Source: Lachnospiraceae bacterium 10-1 (GTDB taxonomy: Bacteria; Bacillota; Clostridia; Lachnospirales; Lachnospiraceae). From it: DNA of 64,000 nucleotides. Numbering within the stretch: the stretch's first letter is position 1; every line of letters begins with the position of its first letter. Below the pieces are notes generated by a model, which ran no database searches, had not been told where the DNA came from, and saw only the letters and a program-made list of their open reading frames with translations. A program made the position numbers and the translations under genes. This document shows, piece after piece, positions 54,065 through 62,180 of this stretch. The stretch spans positions 306,048 through 370,047 of the forward strand of contig KE159817.1 of the NCBI GenBank assembly GCA_000403495.2, read 5' to 3'.

Positions 54065-55387
54065 ATGATGGTAAAAAGCTATGAGTCAAAAAGCGTTTAT
54101 GATGCTGTTCAGGAGCGCTTTCATTACCTGTTTCATGAATTTGAAAACATCTATGTATCATTCAGCGGCGGCAAGGACAGCGGCGTTTTGCTAAACCTTT
54201 TACTGGATTTTAAGCGCAAGTTTTATCCCACACGCAAAATCGGCGTGTTTCATCAGGATTTTGAAGCACAATACAGTGTGACCACGGAATATATTACAAG
54301 AACCTTCAAGGCACTGGAAAAGGAATGCGATTTATACTGGGTTTGCCTGCCTATGGCAACCAGAACAGCCCTCAGCAGCTATGAAATGTATTGGTACCCC
54401 TGGGATGATAAAAAGGAGGAACTTTGGGTTCGCCCACGCCCGGATTATCCATATGTGATTACCATAGACAAGCCTTTTAACCATTACCGCTATCAAATGC
54501 ATCAGGAGGACTTGGCAAGGCAGTTCGGGCGGTTTTATAAAGAATCCCACGACAATAAAAAGACCGTATGCCTGCTTGGTATTCGTGCAGATGAATCCCT
54601 CCAGCGGTATAGCGGAATTTTAAATAAAAAATACGGATACAAAGGAGAATGCTGGATTTCCAAGCAATTTAAAGATGTATGGTGTGCTTCGCCCCTCTAT
54701 GACTGGTCCAATCAGGATATTTGGGTGGCAAACTATCAGTTTAATTACGATTATAACGCCCTGTATGATCTGTATTATAAAGCCGGTTTAAAAATAAACC
54801 AAATGCGTGTAGCCTCACCTTTTAACGATTATTCCAAGGATGCCTTAAATCTGTACAGAGTAATTGATCCTGAAATCTGGACAAGGCTTGTAGGGCGTGT
54901 CCGCGGCGCAAATTTTGCCTGCATCTATGGAAAAACCAAGGCAATGGGGTATCGCAATATTACACTGCCGGAAGGCCATACCTGGGAATCCTATACGAAG
55001 TTTCTGTTAGACACACTTCCAGCACGGCTTCGCAATAATTATGTGAAAAAGTTCAATACTTCTATTGAGTTCTGGCATAAAACCGGCGGCGGACTTGCAG
55101 AAAATGTAATACAGGAGCTAATCGACCATGAATACCGTATACGCCGGAACGGTGTATCAAACTATACATTAATGAAAAATTCAAGAGTCATTTTTATTGG
55201 AAATATTCCTGACCATACAGACGACATCAAGTCCACAAAGGATATTCCAAGCTGGAAACGAATGTGCTACTGCATTTTGAAAAATGACCATACCTGCCGC
55301 TCTATGGGTTTCGGATTAACACGTCAGGAACAGCTGCGAATCGATAAAATCAAGCGAAAATATGGAGAATTAATTCATGACAAATAA
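54065..55387 (+). CDS. IbrA-like PAPS reductase-family protein (DUF3440)
   Basis: A 440-residue protein of the PAPS reductase/ATP pyrophosphatase superfamily. The PP-loop is VSFSGGKDSGVLL (SGGKDS at residues 34-39). GVFHQDFEAQYS, LLGIRADESLQRYSG and the C-terminal DUF3440 region (KDIPSWKRMCYCILKNDHTC) agree with IbrA, a regulator first described with immunoglobulin-binding genes of E. coli. No sulfur-assimilation genes are nearby. The start is ATG 54065, with GGGAGG eight bases upstream; the open frame extends to 54035. It overlaps the next gene by 11 bp. Confidence 0.85.
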   Translation: MMVKSYESKSVYDAVQERFHYLFHEFENIYVSFSGGKDSGVLLNLLLDFKRKFYPTRKIGVFHQDFEAQYSVTTEYITRTFKALEKECDLYWVCLPMATRTALSSYEMYWYPWDDKKEELWVRPRPDYPYVITIDKPFNHYRYQMHQEDLARQFGRFYKESHDNKKTVCLLGIRADESLQRYSGILNKKYGYKGECWISKQFKDVWCASPLYDWSNQDIWVANYQFNYDYNALYDLYYKAGLKINQMRVASPFNDYSKDALNLYRVIDPEIWTRLVGRVRGANFACIYGKTKAMGYRNITLPEGHTWESYTKFLLDTLPARLRNNYVKKFNTSIEFWHKTGGGLAENVIQELIDHEYRIRRNGVSNYTLMKNSRVIFIGNIPDHTDDIKSTKDIPSWKRMCYCILKNDHTCRSMGFGLTRQEQLRIDKIKRKYGELIHDK

Positions 55388-55928
55388 TGCATTCAAAAGT
55401 CCGGTATATAATGTAATTCCAGTTCCTTTTGAAAAAATAGTGCCAAATACATACAATCCAAACAGCGTTGCACCTCCGGAAATGAAGCTGCTTTATGACA
55501 GTATTAAAGAGGACGGCTATACAATGCCTATCGTGTGTTATTACTCCCAGCAGCAGGATCTGTATGCAATTGTAGATGGATTCCACCGCTGGCGTGTGAT
55601 GAAAGAATTTCCTGATATTTACGAACGCGAGCATGGAATGATGCCCGTCACTGTAATTAATAAATCCTTGTCAAATCGAATGGCAAGCACCATCAGACAT
55701 AACCGCGCACGCGGCTCCCATAATGTGGATTTGATGAGTAATATTATCAAAGAACTCCATGAACTGGGCAGAAGCGACGCATGGATCGCCAAGCATCTGG
55801 GCATGGATAAGGACGAAATCCTAAGGTTGAAACAGATCAGCGGACTTGCCGCACTATTTAAAGATGTTAATTTTGGCCAGGCATGGAAACCGGTTGAAAT
55901 GGAAAATGAAAAATCCTTGCAGGAGTAA
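55377..55928 (+). CDS. IbrB-like ParB/sulfiredoxin-fold protein
   Basis: A 183-residue ParB N-terminal (sulfiredoxin-fold) protein. The nucleotide-binding signature is VDGFHRWRV (residues 66-74), followed by RHNRARGSH (about 107-115), the equivalent of ParB box II. A helix-turn-helix-like segment (GRSDAWIAKHLGMDKDEIL) lies near residues 132-150. It has no chromosome-partitioning partner here. The 11-bp overlap with the IbrA-like gene implies a two-protein unit, as for IbrA/IbrB. Role unknown; ParB-fold proteins can bind or hydrolyse CTP or ATP. Confidence 0.85.
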   Translation: MTNNAFKSPVYNVIPVPFEKIVPNTYNPNSVAPPEMKLLYDSIKEDGYTMPIVCYYSQQQDLYAIVDGFHRWRVMKEFPDIYEREHGMMPVTVINKSLSNRMASTIRHNRARGSHNVDLMSNIIKELHELGRSDAWIAKHLGMDKDEILRLKQISGLAALFKDVNFGQAWKPVEMENEKSLQE

Positions 55929-55945
55929 ATACTGCAAGGATTTTT
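55911..55945 (+). terminator. Terminator after ibrAB-like pair
   Basis: AAATCCTTGCAG (55911-55922) and CTGCAAGGATTT (55932-55943) form a perfect 12-bp stem with a 9-base loop, followed by TT. The stop codon of the second gene lies in the loop. Confidence 0.9.
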
Positions 55946-56074
55946 CAATATGACAGACATTTGGAGATAAAGCAGTAAATTCAACACTATTGCTGCTTTT
56001 ATTCCATCTTATCTTTCTTTACCAAATTAATTATTTGTTCAAGGCTCATGCTCTCCCAAGCTGCCAATTTGACG

Positions 56075-56755
56075 TCAGCTCACAATTCTGCCATCCTCAA
56101 TACGAATAGTCTGATCGGTCAGCTGCGCAATTTCAGGATTATGGGTAATTATAATAATAGTCTGTTGGAATTTCTGGCTTGTCATTTGCAGCAAATGGAT
56201 CACATTATCGCTAGTCCTGGAATCCAGATTTCCGGTTGGTTCGTCTGCCAGCACAATATCAGGTTTAGAGGCAAGGGCGCGGGCAATCGCCACACGTTGT
56301 TGCTGACCGCCGGAAAGATTGTTCGGCAGGCTGTAGATTTTCTGTTCTAATCCAAGTAATCCGACAATTTCCTCAATAAATTTTTTATCTGGTTTCTGTC
56401 CATCCATTGCAATAGGAAAAACAATATTTTCCCACACGTTCAGCGTCGGTATCAGATTATAGTTCTGGAAGATAAAACCAATACGTCTGCGTCGGAACAC
56501 GGTAAGCTGCTCCTCTTTCAATCCAGACAATTCTGTATTTCCAATAGTAACAGTTCCAGACGTGGGGGTATCAAGACCCCCCAGCATATTCAGCAAAGTA
56601 GATTTACCGGAGCCGGAAGTTCCAATAATGGCAACGAACTTTCCAGCCTCAATCTCCAGGTTTACACCGTCTAAGGCATGAACCTGTGTTTCTCCCTTTC
56701 CATAGTATTTTTTCAGGTTTTTTGTCTGTAAAATGATATTTGCACTCATGGTCAA
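56075..56755 (-). CDS. ABC transporter ATPase (MacB/LolD-type), canonical copy
   Basis: A 226-residue ATPase that pairs with the large FtsX-type permease encoded just upstream. Walker A is GTSGSGKSTLL, signature LSGGQQQRVAIARAL, Walker B IVLADEPTGNLD and switch ITHNPE, all canonical. AAGGAGG precedes the ATG. The gene is 15 bp after the permease. After its stop a short region (55946-56074) holds no convincing gene. Such ATPases in Firmicutes commonly serve in peptide-antibiotic resistance. Confidence 0.93.
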   Translation of the reverse strand: MTMSANIILQTKNLKKYYGKGETQVHALDGVNLEIEAGKFVAIIGTSGSGKSTLLNMLGGLDTPTSGTVTIGNTELSGLKEEQLTVFRRRRIGFIFQNYNLIPTLNVWENIVFPIAMDGQKPDKKFIEEIVGLLGLEQKIYSLPNNLSGGQQQRVAIARALASKPDIVLADEPTGNLDSRTSDNVIHLLQMTSQKFQQTIIIITHNPEIAQLTDQTIRIEDGRIVS

Positions 56756-56770
56756 ATCCTCCTTATCCGA

Positions 56771-59356
56771 TTATTCTGCAACACGCAGCTTTTCAACAAT
56801 ACTGCCTTTATTGAATATTTTTAATGCAATTACTGGCACGATAATGGCAACAAGAAGAAGCAAAATACACACAATGGCAGCGGGAACAAGCGTAAAGTGG
56901 AAAGTAAAATACCAAATTCCGCCGATAAGCGTCTTCACCACAGTAAACGCAAGTATCACTGATAAAAGCATACCGGCAATGCACACGCCGATGGCATAGT
57001 AAACACTTTCCCAAACCATCATCCATGTCAACTGCTTTGCTGTCATACCAATGCTCTGCATAGTTGCAAATTCATGACGCCTTGCCAGAATAGATGTAAT
57101 GATGGTATTTACTAAGTTCAGTACTCCGGCTACACCAAAGATAATGCCGATCAGTCCGCCGACAAATTGGAGCATGGTACGGGTTGTAACAGCATCCTGC
57201 CTGGCTTCTTCAGCAGAAGTATAGCCCAGACTGGTGTCCACATTCGTTACATAGCTTTGTAAAAACTGGCTCATGGCATTCTGTTGTTTTTCCTCTACAT
57301 CAAAAGAATATTTGTAAATAACTGGTTCATCGTAAATCTCAGTATAAACACTGGTTGGAAGATATAAAAACAAACCATCCTTGCCAACTTCAAAGGGACC
57401 GTGGGTAGTATATCTGATTTCCATATCATCACCGTTGAGGGCGGCTTTGGCTAACACAGGCAGTTCCATCATCGGTTCACCGTTTTTGAAAACCGTAATA
57501 ATGTCTCCCACATCCAGCAGGTCAAAGGCCGGATTCAAAATGGATGTTCCCATATCAGACACCACCCCCAGCAATACGCCTTCACCATTTACCATCTTCT
57601 TATAAAGACTATGCGCATCTGCCTCTCCTTCCTGAATATCCATACGGACAAGCGCTATTTCTTCCATACCATACACATTACAGAGTGCGTGTCCATCATC
57701 TCCCAGATTAAAGACGATTCCATCCTTAGTCCCCGCATAGTCAATTCTGGTCTCTTCGTCGGTGCCGGTATAATCAAATTCTACCGGAAAGTCATAGGTC
57801 ACATTACTGTCATCCAATGTATTTTTATAAATGGCAGAAGCCCCGTTTACTCCCGGCTGTGCGTTGATAGCGTCGATTACTTCCTGCCTAAGCCCATGTT
57901 CGCGCCGGGTGAACCCTTCTAAAATGTTTTTGCTCAATGCGTTCACTACAGCAAAATCAGTTCGGATGCTGTAAGATACCTGCTTTTCTATATCCACGCT
58001 GTCAGCGGCAATACCTATGCAGTTAAGCATGATAACGCATAGTGACAAAGAAGCTACTATAAAAGCGGAACGCCGCTTATTGCGTCCTAAATTAGACCAT
58101 GCCAGCCGGAACAGGCTGGTACCATCGGCGCTCTTTTTAGTGGTTTTTCTGCCTGCTGCTGCCTCTACATAGCGGAACGCTTCGATTGGCGGAATATTTG
58201 CCGCTGCTCGTATTGGTTTCCTTGTGGAAAGAAATACTGTAAAAGCCGCCAATACAGCAGCCCCCACAAAAATGATCGGGGACGGATTTACATTGATTAC
58301 TACATTCTCATAGCTGGAAGACAAGGTATGCATCATATAAGGCAAGGCGGCTTTTCCAACAAAATAGCCAATCAGTAATCCCAGGGGAATACCAACACTG
58401 GAAAGCCACAAGGCCTGCATGTTTATCAATTTCTTTACCTGACGCTTGCTCATACCCACAGTCCGGTATAGACCATAACGACGGATCTCCTGCATCACCG
58501 CAATGTCAAACACATTATAAATCAATAAATATCCGCAAAGCATAAACAGTACAATTATAACAGCCCCAAGCAGAAGTGTGGTTGGATCCAGTGTAGGATT
58601 GGTCACTGTATTTATTGTTGCAGATAAATTATCAGAATTGGCCGCATCCGGCTCGCCGCCCATTTGCCTTACCCAATGATCCAGGTTTTCCTGAAGTCCT
58701 ATTGTACTTGCAGCTACAAAGTCAGAATAATAGGTTCCTGCCATATCCCGATCCTGGTCATAGGTGTACTCAAAAATATCGGGATGTGCGTCTCGAAACG
58801 CTGTTCCTGTCCACATCATGCTAATTTGCTCACTAGTGGCTTCAAACCAGCCGGACACAATCATATCCAGCTCATATTCCCTGCCATGAGCAGTAAAAAC
58901 AATTGTGACAGCAACTCCTGTCTCCGGCTCCACCCCCAAATCTCTAAGTGCCGCGTCTGAGGTAACAATCTCGTTTTCTGCCTTTGGTGCACTGCCATGA
59001 ACGGGCATACAGAAAGTCAAATCAGCCTGCACAGAATCCAGCACATCAAATTCGATGTTATGACGAGTCGTATTCGCAAGAAAACCTACCGGCATCCGCA
59101 GACCATATTCCCGGATAAAATCAGCATCCTTCAAAGCCTCATACTGTTCAGCAGTCATATTGTGAAAATCACCATCTGACCGGCTGCCTTTCAGCATCTG
59201 CATAGTCAAAGTTATGGATTCTGCCGCACCCATACCAATTGTAGTAACAGCAGTAAACAGAACTGTAGTCAGCACAATCGCTAATGTCGCAATCAGGTTT
59301 CGCATCCTGCTGGCTCGAAAACTGCGTCCGGTAAGAACACTTAACATATTTTTCAT
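56771..59356 (-). CDS. Large FtsX-domain ABC transporter permease
   Basis: An 861-residue permease with two FtsX-type membrane domains. After an N-terminal segment (LIATLAIVLTTVLFTAVTTIG) comes an extracellular domain of about 200 residues, then three segments with YGLYRTVGMSKRQVKKL. A second N-like segment (FIVASLSLCVIMLNCIG), another extracellular domain and three C-terminal segments with FATMQSIGMTAKQLTWM follow. This layout is that of BceB/MacB-like exporters and resistance permeases. The start is ATG 59356 with AAAGGGG upstream. It has its own promoter region with a direct repeat (59403-59433). Confidence 0.9.
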   Translation of the reverse strand: MKNMLSVLTGRSFRASRMRNLIATLAIVLTTVLFTAVTTIGMGAAESITLTMQMLKGSRSDGDFHNMTAEQYEALKDADFIREYGLRMPVGFLANTTRHNIEFDVLDSVQADLTFCMPVHGSAPKAENEIVTSDAALRDLGVEPETGVAVTIVFTAHGREYELDMIVSGWFEATSEQISMMWTGTAFRDAHPDIFEYTYDQDRDMAGTYYSDFVAASTIGLQENLDHWVRQMGGEPDAANSDNLSATINTVTNPTLDPTTLLLGAVIIVLFMLCGYLLIYNVFDIAVMQEIRRYGLYRTVGMSKRQVKKLINMQALWLSSVGIPLGLLIGYFVGKAALPYMMHTLSSSYENVVINVNPSPIIFVGAAVLAAFTVFLSTRKPIRAAANIPPIEAFRYVEAAAGRKTTKKSADGTSLFRLAWSNLGRNKRRSAFIVASLSLCVIMLNCIGIAADSVDIEKQVSYSIRTDFAVVNALSKNILEGFTRREHGLRQEVIDAINAQPGVNGASAIYKNTLDDSNVTYDFPVEFDYTGTDEETRIDYAGTKDGIVFNLGDDGHALCNVYGMEEIALVRMDIQEGEADAHSLYKKMVNGEGVLLGVVSDMGTSILNPAFDLLDVGDIITVFKNGEPMMELPVLAKAALNGDDMEIRYTTHGPFEVGKDGLFLYLPTSVYTEIYDEPVIYKYSFDVEEKQQNAMSQFLQSYVTNVDTSLGYTSAEEARQDAVTTRTMLQFVGGLIGIIFGVAGVLNLVNTIITSILARRHEFATMQSIGMTAKQLTWMMVWESVYYAIGVCIAGMLLSVILAFTVVKTLIGGIWYFTFHFTLVPAAIVCILLLLVAIIVPVIALKIFNKGSIVEKLRVAE

Positions 59357-59402
59357 TGTATGTTTCCCCTTTCCTGTTTCTGAAAATAAGGATAGCACAG
59401 CC

Positions 59403-59433
59403 ATGTCACAATTCAGGCACACGAATGTCACAA
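59403..59433 (-). promoter_or_regulatory. Direct-repeat operator upstream of permease
   Basis: The 9-mer TTGTGACAT occurs twice on the minus strand (59403-59411 and 59425-59433) with a 22-bp period, i.e. two helical turns. The copy nearer the gene overlaps a possible -35 (TTGTGA) with TATTTT 17 bp further on. The layout suits a response regulator dimer, most simply the OmpR-type regulator at 61248-61934. Confidence 0.65.
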
Positions 59434-59447
59434 ATTTGTAACTAAAA

Positions 59448-59482
59448 ATAGCGGTAAATCTATATAAAAGATTTATCGCTAT
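59448..59482 (-). terminator. Terminator between ATPase copy 1 and permease
   Basis: ATAGCGGTAAATCT (59448-59461) pairs with AGATTTATCGCTAT (59469-59482) over 14 positions with one wobble pair, with a 7-base loop. On the minus strand TTTTTAG follows. It ends the RR-HK-ATPase transcript, so the permease unit needs its own promoter. Confidence 0.85.
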
Positions 59483-59552
59483 GCAATATTTCTATTCCTA
59501 TATTCATTGCCTTTTGCAAATCAGCTTTTTGCCTGCTATGTATGATATCTTA

Positions 59553-60215
59553 TTACACGATTTTTCCATCCTGCAGCCGCACTACCCGGTCTGCAAGCTG
59601 GGCAACGTCAAGATTATGGGTAATCACAACCAATGTCTGGTGAAATGCAGCCGCAGTCATTTTAAGCAATCCTGCAACATTTTGTGTTGTTTTCATATCA
59701 AAACTGCCGGTAGGTTCATCGGCTAAGACAATCGAAGGCTTTGTAATCAAAGCACGTGCAATCGCCGCACACTGTTGTGCTCCGCCTGAAAGCATATGTG
59801 GACTGGCATCCAGATAATTATCCAGTCCCAGCAGATGAACAAGGCTGGAAAAATACGCCTCATCCAGCCGGGTGTCATCGAGAGCCAGCGGAAATACTAT
59901 ATTTTCTTTAACTGTCAATTCAGGTATCAGGTTATATCCCTGAAAAACAAATCCAATCTTTCTACGCCTGAATACCGTAAGCTGTTCCTCTCCCATTTTT
60001 GATAAATCCAATCCATCCACAATTACAGTTCCTTCAGTGGGCTCATATAGCCCGGCAATCGTATTTAACAATGTAGTTTTCCCAGAACCTGATGCACCTA
60101 CAATGACTGTAAATTTTCCTTTTTCTATGGACAGGTCGATTCCATCTAACGCTTTGGCTACCTGTGAGCCATCCTTGAAATATTTCTTCAAGTGTCGTAT
60201 TTCTACTATATCCAT
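59553..60215 (-). CDS. ABC transporter ATPase with altered signature motif
   Basis: A 220-residue MacB/LolD-type ATPase related to the one at 56075. Walker A GASGSGKTTLL, Walker B IVLADEPTGSFD and switch ITHNLD are intact. The signature reads LSGGAQQCAAIARAL in place of LSGGQQQRVAIARAL, with Gln to Ala and Arg to Cys, and the D-loop has SFD for NLD. ATP hydrolysis or pairing may be changed. It lies 16 bp after the sensor kinase and is followed by a terminator. It may be a second subunit of the same exporter or a regulatory ATPase. Confidence 0.88.
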   Translation of the reverse strand: MDIVEIRHLKKYFKDGSQVAKALDGIDLSIEKGKFTVIVGASGSGKTTLLNTIAGLYEPTEGTVIVDGLDLSKMGEEQLTVFRRRKIGFVFQGYNLIPELTVKENIVFPLALDDTRLDEAYFSSLVHLLGLDNYLDASPHMLSGGAQQCAAIARALITKPSIVLADEPTGSFDMKTTQNVAGLLKMTAAAFHQTLVVITHNLDVAQLADRVVRLQDGKIV

Positions 60216-60231
60216 AATTCAACTATCTCCA

Positions 60232-61251
60232 TCAACTTAACAGGAAAACTGAAAATGTACTTCCTTTGCCCTTTTTTGATTTTACTGTGATATAACCATT
60301 TTGCTGGGCAATGATTCCTCTCGCCAGATACAGCCCCAAACCGACACCTTCCTCTGTGGTCACTTCCTCCCCCCGATAAAAACGTTGGAATATGGCATTA
60401 TAGTTTTCCTGATCAATGCCTATCCCTGTATCTCTTATATCAATCCGGGTATAAAATTGCCACGGACGGACGGAAATGCTGATCAAGCCGCCTTCCGGTG
60501 TGTACTTCACTGCGTTATCCAAAATGTTGCCAATGGCTTCTGCCGTCCATTTCGAATCATGCTTCACCGTCAATTTACTATCACAATCAGCCAAAAGAAG
60601 AATATTTTTCTTTTCTGCTTCTGCCAGTATTATACTCATAGCTCCTGCAATCGTATCACTCAATCTCGTTTCTTCCAGATGCAAAACGAAAACCCCGGTC
60701 TCCAGCCGGGACATTTTAATCAGTGACTGCATTAAAAAATCAAGCTTGTCAATCTGGACAGCCATTAAATTCAAAAATTCCTGCTGCTTATCGGTCGGCA
60801 ATTCATGCTGGTTCAAAATGTCAGTTATCATCTGAATGTTCGCTATTGGTGTTTTGACCTGATGAGATATATCACTAACCAGTTCTTGGATCGTCTGTTT
60901 GTCCTGTCTGCTCTGCTGCTGTTCGTCTTTCATTTTCCCGTAATATTGCAGTAGTTTATCCTGCACCTTTGAGATAACTGTTTCTTCATACGAGAAAAAA
61001 TTGGGGGGTTCCTGACTCTCCATCAAAATGTCAACTGTTTCACATATATCATTAGAAAAATCTGAAAGCTGCCGGCCTTGCCAAAGAGCCAAAAATACCG
61101 TTGCAATAAAAACAGCACCACTGAAAACAAATAGAAATCCCCGTATGAGCTCTTGGGGAATATAAGAGAAAAAGAAACCTGTCATTACGGCACAAAAGGC
61201 AATGCCCAAAAGCAATCTTCGACAAAATCCTGTCAGGCGCATTTCTTTCAT
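60232..61251 (-). CDS. Sensor histidine kinase (OmpR-type partner)
   Basis: A 339-residue kinase with two close N-terminal membrane segments (LLLGIAFCAVMTGFFFSYI; LIRGFLFVFSGAVFIATVFL) and almost no extracellular loop, as in intramembrane-sensing kinases linked to ABC exporters. HisKA has DISHQVKTPIANI (phospho-His). The ATPase domain shows GNILDNAVKYTPEGG, DTGIGI and GVGLGLYLA. The start is ATG 61251 with GGGGGA upstream and a 4-bp overlap with the regulator stop. Confidence 0.92.
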   Translation of the reverse strand: MKEMRLTGFCRRLLLGIAFCAVMTGFFFSYIPQELIRGFLFVFSGAVFIATVFLALWQGRQLSDFSNDICETVDILMESQEPPNFFSYEETVISKVQDKLLQYYGKMKDEQQQSRQDKQTIQELVSDISHQVKTPIANIQMITDILNQHELPTDKQQEFLNLMAVQIDKLDFLMQSLIKMSRLETGVFVLHLEETRLSDTIAGAMSIILAEAEKKNILLLADCDSKLTVKHDSKWTAEAIGNILDNAVKYTPEGGLISISVRPWQFYTRIDIRDTGIGIDQENYNAIFQRFYRGEEVTTEEGVGLGLYLARGIIAQQNGYITVKSKKGKGSTFSVFLLS

Positions 61252-61934
61252 ACTGCTTCCCCCGTCCAAACATATCCTATACCACGCACTGTCTTGATAT
61301 ATGTATGGGTATCGTCTTCAATCTTGTCTCTCAACCGATTGATTGTGACAGTCAGCGCATGATCGTCAACAAAATTACCCTCAATATCCCAAAGTCGTTC
61401 CAAAAGCATCTGTCTGGTCACTATGTTTCCGGCATTTTCTGTTAAGACTTTCAGCAGCTTATACTCATTAGAAGTAACAATGATTTTTTCATTCCTGCGG
61501 ACTGCAATAAGTTTACTGAAGTCAAGCGAAAGAAAACCATCTCTCCAACAGTTCATCATTTGCTGTTCTAATGAATGATTTCTTCGAACTGCAACCTCTA
61601 TGCGCCGCAGAAGTATTTTCATATTGAAGGGTTTTGTAACATAATCCTCTGCACCCAGGTCAAAACCATTCAATATATCCTGTTCCAGATCATTAGCTGA
61701 CAAAAATATAACTGGCATTTGCGGACACACCTTTTTTATAGTACGGCATAAATCAAAACCATTTCCATCCGGCAAATTTACATCAAGTATTGCCAAGTCA
61801 AAATGGTCGCTTTGAATAAGCTGGTACGCCTTTTTGCAATTATAGGCAGCAACCGTCAAGTAATCATTACAATCCAGTTCAAAACATATCACCGTGCTCA
61901 GGGTTAAATCGTCCTCAACAACTAACAATTTCAT
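61248..61934 (-). CDS. OmpR-family response regulator
   Basis: A 228-residue regulator with a receiver domain (VVEDD; phospho-Asp in LAILDVNLPDGNGF; Lys in DYVTKPF) and a C-terminal winged helix (IIVTSNEYKLLKVLTEN; HALTVTINRLRDKIED; TVRGIGYVW). It is the first gene of the RR-HK-ATPase transcript. AAAGGA precedes the ATG. It probably binds the 22-bp-period direct repeats in front of the permease gene. Confidence 0.95.
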   Translation of the reverse strand: MKLLVVEDDLTLSTVICFELDCNDYLTVAAYNCKKAYQLIQSDHFDLAILDVNLPDGNGFDLCRTIKKVCPQMPVIFLSANDLEQDILNGFDLGAEDYVTKPFNMKILLRRIEVAVRRNHSLEQQMMNCWRDGFLSLDFSKLIAVRRNEKIIVTSNEYKLLKVLTENAGNIVTRQMLLERLWDIEGNFVDDHALTVTINRLRDKIEDDTHTYIKTVRGIGYVWTGEAV

Positions 61935-61959
61935 TTATTTTGTCCTTTCATTTCTTATA

Positions 61960-62100
61960 TCACCAGTCTATCAGTTTTTCTGCCCCTTTTGGAATCAGCC
62001 AGACATCCGCCATTTTCACAGAGTTAGTAATGCTTTTCCCGATACAGTACATTATATTTCTTTTCCCCAAAGAACACAAGTGCCTTGTATTACAGTCTTG
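61960..62100 (-). pseudogene. Possible remnant of an excisionase-like HTH gene
   Basis: The frame ending at 61960 reads LCSLGKRNIMYCIGKSITNS and then VKMADVWLIPKGAEKLIDW. This resembles the C-terminal part of small MerR/excisionase-like DNA-binding proteins (GRIxxAVKxGxxWLIPxxAEKP). The N-terminal recognition helix is not convincing, and the region between 61935 and 62180 otherwise holds no clear gene. I regard it as decayed, with low certainty. Confidence 0.3.
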
Positions 62101-62180
62101 CCTCGACAAAACAGATAAAATCATATACAATTTCCCCATCCTCGTCCACATAGTTACATGGTCTGCTCTTTTTTACCGGA

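Noticed and set aside
55929-56074. Short minus-strand frame MSLEQIINLVKKDKME after the ABC ATPase
   Set aside because: Only 16 codons, without a recognisable match; may be chance, so not annotated.
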